Assembly (NCBI GenBank): GCA_947455195.1
Contig: CANGMI010000002.1
Location: 186,001 to 250,000 of the forward strand
Direction of reading: 5' to 3'
DNA length: 64,000 bases
Source: Pseudomonadota bacterium
GTDB taxonomy: Bacteria; Pseudomonadota; Gammaproteobacteria; Burkholderiales; SG8-39
Shown here: in pieces, positions 1-9,330 of the stretch
Position numbering within the stretch: the stretch's first letter is position 1
Layout: every line of letters starts with the position of its first letter
Translations under genes and position numbers: made by a program
The notes under the pieces: model-generated
The model's input: the letters and a program-made list of their open reading frames with translations, nothing else
Told to the model about the DNA's origin: nothing
Database searches by the model: none

Positions 1-120
1 TAGAGTCATCGGGCAGTGCGGGTCCATGCCGCCGGTCGATCCTGCCCCCGCACGGCGTCGCGCGCATCCCCGGTCGGACACCGCGCCCGATCCGCCCTCT
101 TTTTGCAAGGCCAGACCCTC

Positions 121-987
121 ATGCCCGCCATCGAACCTGTTCAACGCCATGTTCAGTGCATCACGCCGTCGGGTCTGCACAGCCTTGCCTGGTGGGAATG
201 GGGTGACCCCGGCAATCGACGCGTACTGGTCTGTGCACACGGGCTCACCCGATGCGGGCGCGACTTCGAGGCGCTGGCGCAGGCGCTGGCCGGTCATTAC
301 CGCGTGGTCAGTCCGGATTTTCCAGGACGAGGTGCGAGTGACTGGTTGAGGAACCCGGCCGAGTACCAGGTCCCCACGTATGTCGGCGACATGGTTACCT
401 TGTTTGCCCGACTCGATGCCGAAGCGATCGACTGGGTCGGAACGTCGATGGGCGGGCTGGTCGGCATGGCGATCGCAGCGCTGCCCGACCAGCCGATCCG
501 GCGCCTCGTGCTCAACGATGTGGGCGCCATCCTGCCCGGGCTTGCGCTCGATCGCATCGGTCGCTACGTCGGATCGAATCCACGCTTCGAGTCGTTCGAG
601 GCGGCGCTGGCCTGCATTCGGCTGATCCATGCCCCGTTTGGTCCGCATGATGAGGCGCAGTGGCGGTTTCTGGCTGAGGTGGTCGTGCGCCAGAATCCGG
701 ATGGTAGTTGGCGATTGCACTACGATCCTGCCATTGCCGCTGCTTTCGCGGCGGGAGGGGGCGCTGCGGATGTCGATCTGTGGGAAATGTATGAGGCCAT
801 CCGCATTCCGGTGCTGCTCGTGCGGGGTGCCGAGTCCGATCTGGTGCCGGCGGCACTCGCACGCGAGATGACGGCGCGCGGTCCGCGCGCACGGCTTGTC
901 GAGTTTGCCGGCGTCGGGCATGCACCGACCCTGATGCAGGCCGATCAGATCGACGCGGTGCGCTCCTTTCTGCTCGACGCCGATTGA
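121..987 (+). CDS. alpha/beta hydrolase
   Basis: ORF 16..987; likely start ATG 121 (MPAIEPVQRH). Nucleophile elbow GTSMGGLVG, HGLTRCGRDF oxyanion region and a C-terminal GVGHAP His are visible. Confidence 0.85.
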   Translation: MPAIEPVQRHVQCITPSGLHSLAWWEWGDPGNRRVLVCAHGLTRCGRDFEALAQALAGHYRVVSPDFPGRGASDWLRNPAEYQVPTYVGDMVTLFARLDAEAIDWVGTSMGGLVGMAIAALPDQPIRRLVLNDVGAILPGLALDRIGRYVGSNPRFESFEAALACIRLIHAPFGPHDEAQWRFLAEVVVRQNPDGSWRLHYDPAIAAAFAAGGGAADVDLWEMYEAIRIPVLLVRGAESDLVPAALAREMTARGPRARLVEFAGVGHAPTLMQADQIDAVRSFLLDAD

Positions 988-1020
988 GTTGATCAGGCCC
1001 TTGGCATCACGGGCCGCCGC

Positions 1021-2646
1021 TCAAGTCGGCCAGGCGTGGCTCCCGTACTGATTGCGCAGGGCTGTCTTGAGCAGCTTGCCGGTTGCCGTGTGCGGCAGTT
1101 CGGTCGCGAGGACGACATCATCGGGAATCCACCACTTGGCCACCTTGCCCTCGAAGAACGCGAGCAGGGTGGCTCGATCGACCGCAGCGCCGGGTTTGGG
1201 CACCACGATGAGCAGGGGCCGCTCGTCCCATTTGGGATGGGCAACGCCGATGGCTGCCGCTTCGGCCACGGCGGGATGAGCGATGGCGATGTTCTCCAGA
1301 TCGATCGAGCTGATCCATTCACCACCTGACTTGATGACATCCTTGGATCGATCGGTGATGGCCATGTATCCGTCATGGTCGATGGTTGCGACGTCACCGG
1401 TGGGAAACCAGCCTTCGCGCAGGATGTCGCCGCCTTCACCCTTGAAGTAGCCGCGGGTCACCCAGGGGCCTCGCACGAGCAGGTCACCGAACGCCTTGCC
1501 ATCGCGGGGCAGTGTCTTGCCCGCATCATCGGTGATCTTCATCGAGACGCCGAAGAGCGTTCGGCCCTGCTTCTGCTTGACCGCAAAGTGCGTTTCCTCG
1601 GGTTGTTCGAGGTGCTTGGCCTTCAGCGTCCCGTAGGTGCCCAGCGGGCTCATCTCGGTCATGCCCCACGCATGCTGGCAGTCGACACCGTAGGTGTCGG
1701 CAAACTCGCGAATCATCGCAGGCGGGCAGGCCGAACCGCCCACCACGACACGTTTCAGTGTCGAGAAATGGCGCTTGTGCTGCCGCATCCAGGCAAAGAG
1801 ATTGAGCCAGACCGTTGGCACGCCCGCGCTCAGGGTGACCTTTTCCGATTCGAACAGTTCGTACAGGCTTTGCGGATCCATTGCGGCGCCGGGCATGACC
1901 AGCTTCGCGCCCACCATCGGACCGAAGTAAGGCGAGCCCCAGGCATTGACATGGAACATCGGCACCACCGGCAACAGCACATCGCGCGCCGACAGGCCGA
2001 AGACATCGGGCAACGCCGCGCCACAGGCGTGCAGGACGGTCGATCGGTGGTGGTACAGAACACCCTTGGGATTGCCGGTTGTGCCCGAGGTGTAGCACAG
2101 GCCCGAGGCAGTGTATTCGTCGAAAGTGGGCCAGGTCATCTGCCCGCTCTGGGCCTCGATCAGGTCTTCCATGCAGTGCAGGTTGGGCAACGGGATGGCC
2201 GGTCGATGCTCGCGGTCGGTCATGGCGACCCAGTGCGTGACCGTCGGGCAGTGAGCGGCGATACGCTCGACCAGTGGCGCGAGATTGATGTCGAAGAAGA
2301 TCACGCGGTCTTCGGCATGCGCGATGATGTACAGGATCTGCTCGACGAAAAGGCGCGGGTTGATCGTATGGGTGACCGCGCCGATGCCCGATATGGCGTA
2401 ATAGAGTTCCAGGTGGCGGTGGGTGTTCCAGGCGAGCGTGCCTACCCGGTCTCCACCCTCGATGCCCAGTTGCTCGAGCGCTTGCGCCAGTTGCCGGGCG
2501 CGCTGATGGCACTGGGCATAGGTGTAGCGATGGATCGGCCCTTCGATCGTGCGGGTCACGATCTCGGCGTCGCCGTGGTTTTCGCTTGCATGCTCGAGGA
2601 TCGAGGCGATGAGCAGAGGTTGATCCATCATCAGGCCGCGCAGCAT
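1021..2646 (-). CDS. AMP-dependent acyl-CoA synthetase/ligase (long-chain fatty-acid type)
   Basis: ORF 1021..2874 with likely start ATG 2646. AMP-binding motif [19 protein letters not shown]-terminal [20 protein letters not shown] and TATGKLLK. Confidence 0.92.
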   Translation of the reverse strand: MLRGLMMDQPLLIASILEHASENHGDAEIVTRTIEGPIHRYTYAQCHQRARQLAQALEQLGIEGGDRVGTLAWNTHRHLELYYAISGIGAVTHTINPRLFVEQILYIIAHAEDRVIFFDINLAPLVERIAAHCPTVTHWVAMTDREHRPAIPLPNLHCMEDLIEAQSGQMTWPTFDEYTASGLCYTSGTTGNPKGVLYHHRSTVLHACGAALPDVFGLSARDVLLPVVPMFHVNAWGSPYFGPMVGAKLVMPGAAMDPQSLYELFESEKVTLSAGVPTVWLNLFAWMRQHKRHFSTLKRVVVGGSACPPAMIREFADTYGVDCQHAWGMTEMSPLGTYGTLKAKHLEQPEETHFAVKQKQGRTLFGVSMKITDDAGKTLPRDGKAFGDLLVRGPWVTRGYFKGEGGDILREGWFPTGDVATIDHDGYMAITDRSKDVIKSGGEWISSIDLENIAIAHPAVAEAAAIGVAHPKWDERPLLIVVPKPGAAVDRATLLAFFEGKVAKWWIPDDVVLATELPHTATGKLLKTALRNQYGSHAWPT

Positions 2647-2791
2647 GGTGTCTCCCGTCGGTGCTGTTTTCGTAGGTGCCGTCGGATTTCGAGGATCCGC
2701 GTGCCGGAAAAGTATCCCACGAATGCGTTCGACGCCGCAGTGCCGCCCCGCAGTGACGGGCCACCCTTTCCGTGGCGTCAAGGGGGCAACC

Positions 2792-3880
2792 TCAGGTCGA
2801 TCCGCGCTCTCGATGTGTGGCGCGAAGCGCCCGGGCAAGGGGATCCTGCCGGTAGAAATGCACCAGGGCCTCATACAGGTCGGGCAGGTGTCGCGAGAGC
2901 ACCGCCGGGCCGGTAAAGAACTGCTCGCTCATCACGGCGAAGAACTCGCCGGGGTTGCTCGCCGCGTAATCGTCGATGGGAAGGGGGCGCCCGCAGCGCA
3001 CGGCGTTTTCCACGCGCGCGAACGAGCGCTCGATGGCGACCTGCCAGGCCTCGTGCGACACGCCGGGTGGTGCAGCCGGAACCCCCGAATCGCCACCGTC
3101 GACCATGGCAAGCTTGTGCGCAAATTCGTGGATCACGACGTTGTAGCCCGCTTCGCCGTTTTCGGCATCCTGCCAGGACAGGATCACCGGCCCGCCCGGC
3201 CACGCTTCGCCGGCCAGTTCTTCTTCCCAGACATGGGCGATGCCGAACTCATCGATGTCTTCGCGAACCACCTTGAACGGTCCCGGATAGATCACGATCC
3301 CGCGCCAGCCCCGGTACCAGTCCAGACCCAGTTCCAGCACTGGCAGGCAGGCCTGCAGGGCGATGCTCGCGAGCATGCGGTGCTCGAGGATGAAATCGTG
3401 GGCACCCGATACGGTCTTGTCCTGCAGGAATTGCCCTGCAAGTGCTACCAGGCGCTCGCGCTCTCCGGGTTCGAGGTCGCGAAGGAAGGCGTGCGCCTCG
3501 AGGGCCTCGTGCCAGAGATCCCGGTCGTTACCGGTATCCAGTGAGCGCCACGATCGGGCCTGCGCAAGGTCGCTCGAGGATGCGTGGCCGACCGGGGCAC
3601 CGGCCGGCCACGCGAGGCGCCACCGGCGGAGCACCCAGGCCCTCAGCCGGCCGATCAGGCGCCGCAAGGCATGCCTCGACGCCGCAGGCTCGAGTCCGGC
3701 CCTGTGCCTGGCCGTGTCCGGCTTCCGTGCGATCGATGGCACGCGATCACGCCTTGCACCGAGCCCTCCGGCATCAGGCGTCCTTGCGCGTGGTCGAGAC
3801 CAGCCAGACTCCCAGGCTGACCAGGAGCAGGGCAAGCAGGTGGTACAGGTGACCCTCTTCACCCAGGAACACGATGGCAA
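2792..3880 (-). CDS. mtfA: MtfA-like (M90 family) zinc metallopeptidase; N-terminal start uncertain
   Basis: HEXXH motif in NVVIHEFAHKLAMVDGG and overall M90-type sequence. The N-terminus overlaps the upstream EamA gene, so the true start is probably downstream of 3880. Confidence 0.8.
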   Translation of the reverse strand: MPSCSWVKRVTCTTCLPCSWSAWESGWSRPRARTPDAGGLGARRDRVPSIARKPDTARHRAGLEPAASRHALRRLIGRLRAWVLRRWRLAWPAGAPVGHASSSDLAQARSWRSLDTGNDRDLWHEALEAHAFLRDLEPGERERLVALAGQFLQDKTVSGAHDFILEHRMLASIALQACLPVLELGLDWYRGWRGIVIYPGPFKVVREDIDEFGIAHVWEEELAGEAWPGGPVILSWQDAENGEAGYNVVIHEFAHKLAMVDGGDSGVPAAPPGVSHEAWQVAIERSFARVENAVRCGRPLPIDDYAASNPGEFFAVMSEQFFTGPAVLSRHLPDLYEALVHFYRQDPLARALRATHRERGST

Positions 3881-4889
3881 ACAGTGCGCCGAGGATCGCG
3901 GTCACGTTGGAGAACATGCCGGCGATGGTATGGCCTACGCGCGGCACCGCCCAGGCGTAGCAGACATAGGCCGTGATGGAGGGAAAGAGCGCGAGGTACG
4001 CGATGGCGACGAAGGTTCGCATCTCGAAATGCGCCTGTGCGCCGCCCGCATGCTCCCAGAGCCAGAAAGGCACGCAGGCGCCGAGGCCGAAGATGCTCGA
4101 GACATACATGAATGCCATGCCACTCAGTCCGGCTGGTTTCCAGCGCAGCCCGATCGTGTAGGCTGCCCACGAGAAGATCGCCAGCAGGATGATGAGGTCC
4201 CCGCGGTTGAATTCGGCGGCAAGCAGACGCATCGGGTCACCGTGCGAGGCAATGAGTGCCATGCCCATGATCCCGGCGATCACGGCGAGCGTGAGTCTGC
4301 CCGTGATGCGATCCCCCAGCACCACGGTGCCGATGAGCACCGTGAACACCGGCGTGACGCCGTTGAGCAGCACTGCGTTCATGCCGCTCGTGTACTGCAC
4401 GCCCCAGTAACCAAGGATCGAGAACGTGCTGGTGCCCAGTACACCCAGCAGCATGAGACGTGCGGGATATCGCCGGATGATTGCCCAGTCGCGCACTGTC
4501 GCACGCAGGGCAAAGGGGGTCAGCAAGGCTGTCACCAGCACCCAGCGCCAGAACGCCAGGGCCATGGGCGGCATCAGGTCGTTCACGCCACGGGCGAGCA
4601 CCCAGTTGCCGGCCCACGATGCCGAGGCGACAACGAGTGCAATATAGGCAAGGCTGGTTTCGGTGGGGCGCTTCAACGGTTCTGGCTCGGCAACGGGGTC
4701 GATCCGCTGATCGACGGGGGGCGGTCGGGGTGGCGCGGCGGGCGGGCCCACCAGGGCTCGCCCAGCGACGGTCAGCCCGCCGACGTCGCCGGAGGGCCCT
4801 GTGCGCCGGTGCAAGGATACCGTCTGACGGTGCGGATCGGCGCGATCCGGTGCCACTGGCGTCCGGACGGGGAAATGGCCCTCTGTCAT
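3774..4889 (-). CDS. EamA/DMT-family transporter
   Basis: Multiple hydrophobic segments with duplicated EamA pattern (LAYIALVVASASWAGNWVLARG...; LFPSITAYVCYAWAVPRVG). Confidence 0.85.
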   Translation of the reverse strand: MTEGHFPVRTPVAPDRADPHRQTVSLHRRTGPSGDVGGLTVAGRALVGPPAAPPRPPPVDQRIDPVAEPEPLKRPTETSLAYIALVVASASWAGNWVLARGVNDLMPPMALAFWRWVLVTALLTPFALRATVRDWAIIRRYPARLMLLGVLGTSTFSILGYWGVQYTSGMNAVLLNGVTPVFTVLIGTVVLGDRITGRLTLAVIAGIMGMALIASHGDPMRLLAAEFNRGDLIILLAIFSWAAYTIGLRWKPAGLSGMAFMYVSSIFGLGACVPFWLWEHAGGAQAHFEMRTFVAIAYLALFPSITAYVCYAWAVPRVGHTIAGMFSNVTAILGALFAIVFLGEEGHLYHLLALLLVSLGVWLVSTTRKDA

Positions 4890-4950
4890 CGCCGGTCGGT
4901 ATCATCGCGAGGTGCGTAGCGATTCCTGCGCGCGGACAGGGTCCAGGGCC

Positions 4951-7134
4951 ATGGTTGAGCGAGATCGTGAAGTGTCCTCCGGGGCGGGTGCGGGGTCGGC
5001 TGCCGGTCTGGTGACCGGCGCGGCCCTGATCGACCTCGCGCGCTCGACCGCACGGGCCCACTACGGGGCAACGACCCTGGGTACCGGCGAGGCGACGCTG
5101 GCGCACGCCGAGGCGGTGGCGCACATCATCGAAGGTTTGCGGCTCGATCCCGCTGCCGTTGCTGCAGGGTGGCTGTCCTCGATGCGATCGCAGATGCCTC
5201 GCCATCTCGACTTCGTGCGCGAACAGTGCGGGGATGAGGTGGCTACGCTCCTCGCCAATGTCGATCGGCTGCACGGTCTGCGACTGGTGACGCGAGGCGT
5301 GAGTACTCTCGAGGCAAAGGATGAGCGCACCGCGCAGGTCGAAGTGATGCGCAAGATGCTCATTGCCATGGTCGATGACATTCGCGCGGTGCTGGTCCGT
5401 CTGGCCAGCCGTACCCAGACCCTGCGCTACCTCGTCGCGTCGCGTGCGCAAGGCGCGTTGCCCTTTGCGCTCGAAGCCCGTCATGTGTTTGCGCCCCTCG
5501 CCAACCGCCTGGGCGTCTGGCAGCTCAAGTGGGAGCTGGAGGATCTGTCGTTCCGGATCATCGAACCGGACACCTACAAGCGCATTGCGGGCCTTCTCGA
5601 TGAGCGACGCGTCGAGCGTGAGGCCTTCATCGCGAGCACCATCGCAGCGCTCGAGGCTGAACTGGCCGCGGCCGGCATCTCGGCCAGCGTGAGTGGTCGC
5701 CCCAAGCACATCTTCAGCATCTACAACAAGATGCAATCCAAGGGACGCGAGTTCGATGAGCTCTACGACCTGCGCGGCGTGCGCGTGATGGTCGATGAGG
5801 TGAAGGATTGCTATACGGCGCTCGGTGTCATACACAACCTCTGGACGCCGATTCCGAAGGAGTTCGACGACTACATCTCCCGCCCGAAGTCCAATGACTA
5901 TCGCAGCCTGCATACGGCGGTGATCGGGCCTGATGGCCGCGCGCTCGAGGTACAGATCCGCACCCACGAGATGCACCGGCAGGCCGAACTTGGGGTGGCA
6001 GCGCACTGGCGCTACAAGGAGGGGCGAGCAGCCGGAAGCCCCTCGGAGCAGCGCATTGCCTGGCTGCGCCAGGTGCTTGCCTGGCGGGATGATTTCGTCG
6101 ACGCGGCCGACTGGCGCGAGCAAGCGCGACAGGCGGCGGTCGACGATACGGTCTACGTGCTCACTCCTCAGGGACGCGTGCTCGACCTGCCCCGTGGCGC
6201 AACCCCCATCGACTTTGCCTACCACGTGCATACCGACCTGGGTCACCGCTGCCGTGGAGCCCGGGTCGACGGTGCGATGGTGCCGCTCGATTACCGCCTC
6301 GAGAATGGTCAGCGGGTCGACATCATCACTGCCAAGACCGGCGGGCCGAGCGCCGACTGGTTGAATCCGAACCTGGGCTACCTCGCGTCCAATCGCGCAC
6401 GCAACAAGGTGCGTCAATGGTTCAACGCGGTCGAATTGCACGAAACCGCTGCCAGTGGCCGTGCCGCTCTCGAGCGCGAGTTGCGACGCGAGGGTCGCAC
6501 GGGTGCCAATCTCGATGCGCTGGCCGTGAAACTCGGTCACGACAAGGCCGACGACCTGTTTGTCGCGATCGGGCGCGATGAGGTGGGCGTGAATCAGTTG
6601 CGCGCAGCGATCCGCGACGAGCCAGACGTTGCACCGCCCGAGGCATCGCCGCTCACCCTCGCACGCAAACCCCGATCGGGTGCGGGCACCCGTGGGGTTC
6701 TGATAGCCGGCGTCGATGGACTGATGGTGCAGTTTGCCAAGTGCTGTCGACCCGTACCTCCGGACGACATTCGCGGATTCGTGACCCGTGGGCGGGGCGT
6801 GTCGGTGCACCGTTCCGACTGCCGCAGCCTGAAGTCGCTGGCGGTTGCCGAGCCCGAGCGTCAGGTCGAGTCGAGTTGGGCAGATGACTCGGGCAGTGGC
6901 GTCTACGCGGTCGATGTTCATGTGCGCGCGCTCGATCGACAGGGTCTTTTGCGAGACATCTCGGAAGTCTTCAGTCGTGAGCGCATCAACGTCATTGGCG
7001 TCAACACGCTCAGTCGCAATGGCACGGCCACGATGGGATTCACGGTGGAGGTCGCAGGCGTCGAAGTGCTGCGAAAAGCGCTGGCCCTCGTGAGGGAGGT
7101 GAGGGGGGTCCAGTCCGCTGGTCGGAGGCTCTGA
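4951..7134 (+). CDS. relA: RelA/SpoT-family (p)ppGpp synthetase, RelA-like with degenerate HD hydrolase domain
   Basis: ORF 4912..7134; start GTG 4912 or ATG 4951. Synthetase signature MQSKGREFDELYDLRGVRVMV and EVQIRTHEMHRQAELGVAAHWRYKEG; TGS and C-terminal ACT present. The HDxxED box is absent. Confidence 0.93.
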   Translation: MVERDREVSSGAGAGSAAGLVTGAALIDLARSTARAHYGATTLGTGEATLAHAEAVAHIIEGLRLDPAAVAAGWLSSMRSQMPRHLDFVREQCGDEVATLLANVDRLHGLRLVTRGVSTLEAKDERTAQVEVMRKMLIAMVDDIRAVLVRLASRTQTLRYLVASRAQGALPFALEARHVFAPLANRLGVWQLKWELEDLSFRIIEPDTYKRIAGLLDERRVEREAFIASTIAALEAELAAAGISASVSGRPKHIFSIYNKMQSKGREFDELYDLRGVRVMVDEVKDCYTALGVIHNLWTPIPKEFDDYISRPKSNDYRSLHTAVIGPDGRALEVQIRTHEMHRQAELGVAAHWRYKEGRAAGSPSEQRIAWLRQVLAWRDDFVDAADWREQARQAAVDDTVYVLTPQGRVLDLPRGATPIDFAYHVHTDLGHRCRGARVDGAMVPLDYRLENGQRVDIITAKTGGPSADWLNPNLGYLASNRARNKVRQWFNAVELHETAASGRAALERELRREGRTGANLDALAVKLGHDKADDLFVAIGRDEVGVNQLRAAIRDEPDVAPPEASPLTLARKPRSGAGTRGVLIAGVDGLMVQFAKCCRPVPPDDIRGFVTRGRGVSVHRSDCRSLKSLAVAEPERQVESSWADDSGSGVYAVDVHVRALDRQGLLRDISEVFSRERINVIGVNTLSRNGTATMGFTVEVAGVEVLRKALALVREVRGVQSAGRRL

Positions 7135-7160
7135 GGGTAACCCTCTGTCGGCGGTTACCC
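7135..7160. other. inverted repeat / hairpin after relA (gggtaacc-N10-ggttaccc)
   Basis: 8-bp perfect stem immediately 3' of the relA stop. No T-run, so terminator function is uncertain. Confidence 0.4.
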
Positions 7161-7216
7161 CAGGGCGCTCTGGCGGCGGGCAGTGGGTTCCATCGGAGTC
7201 GACTCAAGGAAACTTC

Positions 7217-8083
7217 ATGGTTCGGGCGCCTTGTCGCTCGGATACTCGCACCATGCTGCCGATGCTCGACTCGCCCCTGCTGGCTTGCCTGGATAGCCTC
7301 CGATCCAAGCGCGCGATGCTGCGCAGCGAACGCAAGAGCGTCCGGACGCTGGTCCTGGGTGGGTCACCTGCCGACTACGGCTTTGATCCCGGTGTCTGCC
7401 CCGGCGCCTTCAACCTCGCGAGCAGGGGCGAGGACCTGCACTACGCCTTTCTCCTGTACGACAGGCTCTGGCGCAAGTTGCCGGCGCTGGCGAACATCGT
7501 CGTGTTCTATTCGGCCTTTTCTTCAGGTCATGTGTCGGAATGGAATGCCGCGCTGGACAACCACTGTCTCGCCATGAACGAGATATTCCGGTTGGGTCGG
7601 CTGTACGAGAACGAAACCATGCTGGCGCTCGCTCGCCGTCTTCGTGGTCAACTGATGGCCGACGGCGTTCCGATCCCGGGCATTCGCGGCTTCCTGCCTG
7701 GCCATGACAAGGGGTTCATGCCTGAGGCCTTCGATGGCGAGGCCATGGTGGCGGCCATCAAGGCGTTTCGCGGGGGCGCTGATGCCGATGTCTATCTCGC
7801 GCGCATGCTGATCCTTGCCCGGCATCTCGGGCATCGGGTGCTGGTCGTGGTGCCTCCCGTGCGGTCCGATGTCGTGCATGCCATGGGTCGCGATACCGGC
7901 TGGGTCTTTGGCAGCCTGCACGAGATTGTCGATGACTATCGCCCGGAGTTGTCCCTGGAACTGCTCGACTGTCATGGCGATCGTCGGTTCGGGGACGATT
8001 GTTTCGGTGACTGCAGCCATCTCGATCCGTCGGGTCAAGGGACGCGGACGCTCTCGGGTCTGATCCGGGAGCGACTGGCATGA
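7217..8083 (+). CDS. uncharacterised SGNH-like protein, copy 1
   Basis: TLVLGGSPADYGFDPGVCPGAFNL near N-terminus (GDS-like block) and DDCFGDCSHLDPSG at C-terminus (DxxH-like). Clearly paralogous to the next ORF. Confidence 0.7.
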   Translation: MVRAPCRSDTRTMLPMLDSPLLACLDSLRSKRAMLRSERKSVRTLVLGGSPADYGFDPGVCPGAFNLASRGEDLHYAFLLYDRLWRKLPALANIVVFYSAFSSGHVSEWNAALDNHCLAMNEIFRLGRLYENETMLALARRLRGQLMADGVPIPGIRGFLPGHDKGFMPEAFDGEAMVAAIKAFRGGADADVYLARMLILARHLGHRVLVVVPPVRSDVVHAMGRDTGWVFGSLHEIVDDYRPELSLELLDCHGDRRFGDDCFGDCSHLDPSGQGTRTLSGLIRERLA

Positions 8084-8958
8084 ACCCTTCGTCCTCCGGT
8101 CGGGCTGACGAGGACAGGCTCACCCGCACCCTGGTCCAGATACTGGCCAAGCAGCGAATGCTTCGCGAGCACAGCCCGCGCTTGCGCACGCTGGTGCTGG
8201 GCTCCTCGTACGGGGAGCATGGCTTCGACCCCGCGTTCTGTCCCGATTCCTTCAATCTGTGCCTGCGTCTTCTGGACATGCGGCATGCCTGTGCTCTCTA
8301 CGAAACCGTCGCGCCTGCGTGTCCGCGTCTGCAATCCGTCGTCGTTTTCCACGCCATTGGCTCGGGTTCCAACTTTTCCGAGCACGCCCGCAACATGGGG
8401 GAGGTGTGCGCTGCGCTCGAGGAGGTCTTCGGCCTGGGTCTGCGTTACCGCACGCCGCACCTGCTCGCCCTGCTGGAGCAGGTGCGGGGCCGCGCGGTCG
8501 GGTTGCCCGAGGACCTGCAAGGGTATGCCGGATTCCAGCCCCATCTGCTCAAGGAGTTACCGCGCGATCTCGCCTCGGCGGCCACACGCGTCGCACAGCA
8601 CCTGCGTCTCAGCAAGCGCACCGATGGGAACCTCTCCCTGCTGCGCATCCTGCTGCTGGCACGCCGACGGGGACATCGAGTCATCGTCGTGACTCCACCG
8701 GCGCGCAGCGATTATGTGAAGCTGGCGCTCGAACCCGGCAGGCGCCTCCTTCACGACCTGTCGCGGATGCTCTTTCGGGATCCGCACGGCTGTCCGGTTC
8801 AATGGATCAACGGCTTTGACAGCGGTGAGTTCGATGACGGCGACTTCGTCGACTGCGACCACCTGTCGCCCGAGGGTGCCGGCACGATGCGCCTGAGTCT
8901 GCGGATCAGCCAGGCAGTGGCGCCGGGGGGGGGCGGCGCTGGGCCGCTCGCGATCTGA
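8080..8958 (+). CDS. uncharacterised SGNH-like protein, copy 2
   Basis: TLVLGSSYGEHGFDPAFCPDSFNL and DFVDCDHLSPEGAGT. Start ATG overlaps the stop of copy 1 (ATGA). Confidence 0.7.
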   Translation: MNPSSSGRADEDRLTRTLVQILAKQRMLREHSPRLRTLVLGSSYGEHGFDPAFCPDSFNLCLRLLDMRHACALYETVAPACPRLQSVVVFHAIGSGSNFSEHARNMGEVCAALEEVFGLGLRYRTPHLLALLEQVRGRAVGLPEDLQGYAGFQPHLLKELPRDLASAATRVAQHLRLSKRTDGNLSLLRILLLARRRGHRVIVVTPPARSDYVKLALEPGRRLLHDLSRMLFRDPHGCPVQWINGFDSGEFDDGDFVDCDHLSPEGAGTMRLSLRISQAVAPGGGGAGPLAI

Positions 8959-9012
8959 CAGGTCTTTCGCTCGGGGTTACGGCGCCAGACTCGATCTTGT
9001 CCCGACCGCCAC

Positions 9013-9306
9013 TCACTCCGGCCGCGGATCGAACCAGCGAAATACTGGCTCACCGATGATCCACGGGGCGAGCATGTCGGCAAGGCCATTGGCCCGGCGC
9101 CAGGCCAGATAGGCATCGTTGTGCGCCTTCGAGACCCACTTCTGGACCAGAAGCAGGCGATTGTCGCCCTGCTCTGCGAACATCTCGATGCCGAGGCAGC
9201 CATCGAAAGCGCGCGTCACGGGCAGCGCTGGTCCGAGGACCTGCTGGCAGAACGCCTCCAGCTTGCCGGGTTGCAGATGCAGTTCAAGGGTCACCAGAAT
9301 GGTCAC
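9013..9306 (-). CDS. antibiotic biosynthesis monooxygenase (ABM)-like small protein
   Basis: 97 aa, ABM-type pattern (MTILVTLELHLQPGKLEAFCQQV... LLLVQKWVSKAHNDAYLAW). Confidence 0.75.
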   Translation of the reverse strand: MTILVTLELHLQPGKLEAFCQQVLGPALPVTRAFDGCLGIEMFAEQGDNRLLLVQKWVSKAHNDAYLAWRRANGLADMLAPWIIGEPVFRWFDPRPE

Positions 9307-9330
9307 GGGGCAGTCTCCGTTGAATCGGGC

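Noticed and set aside
1375-2916. 513-aa plus-strand ORF opposite the acyl-CoA ligase
   Set aside because: Shadow ORF; the opposite strand carries clear AMP-ligase motifs.
4237-6921. 894-aa minus-strand ORF
   Set aside because: Antisense to relA and overlapping the EamA gene; composition (R/H/A-rich, no family motif) fits a high-GC shadow ORF.
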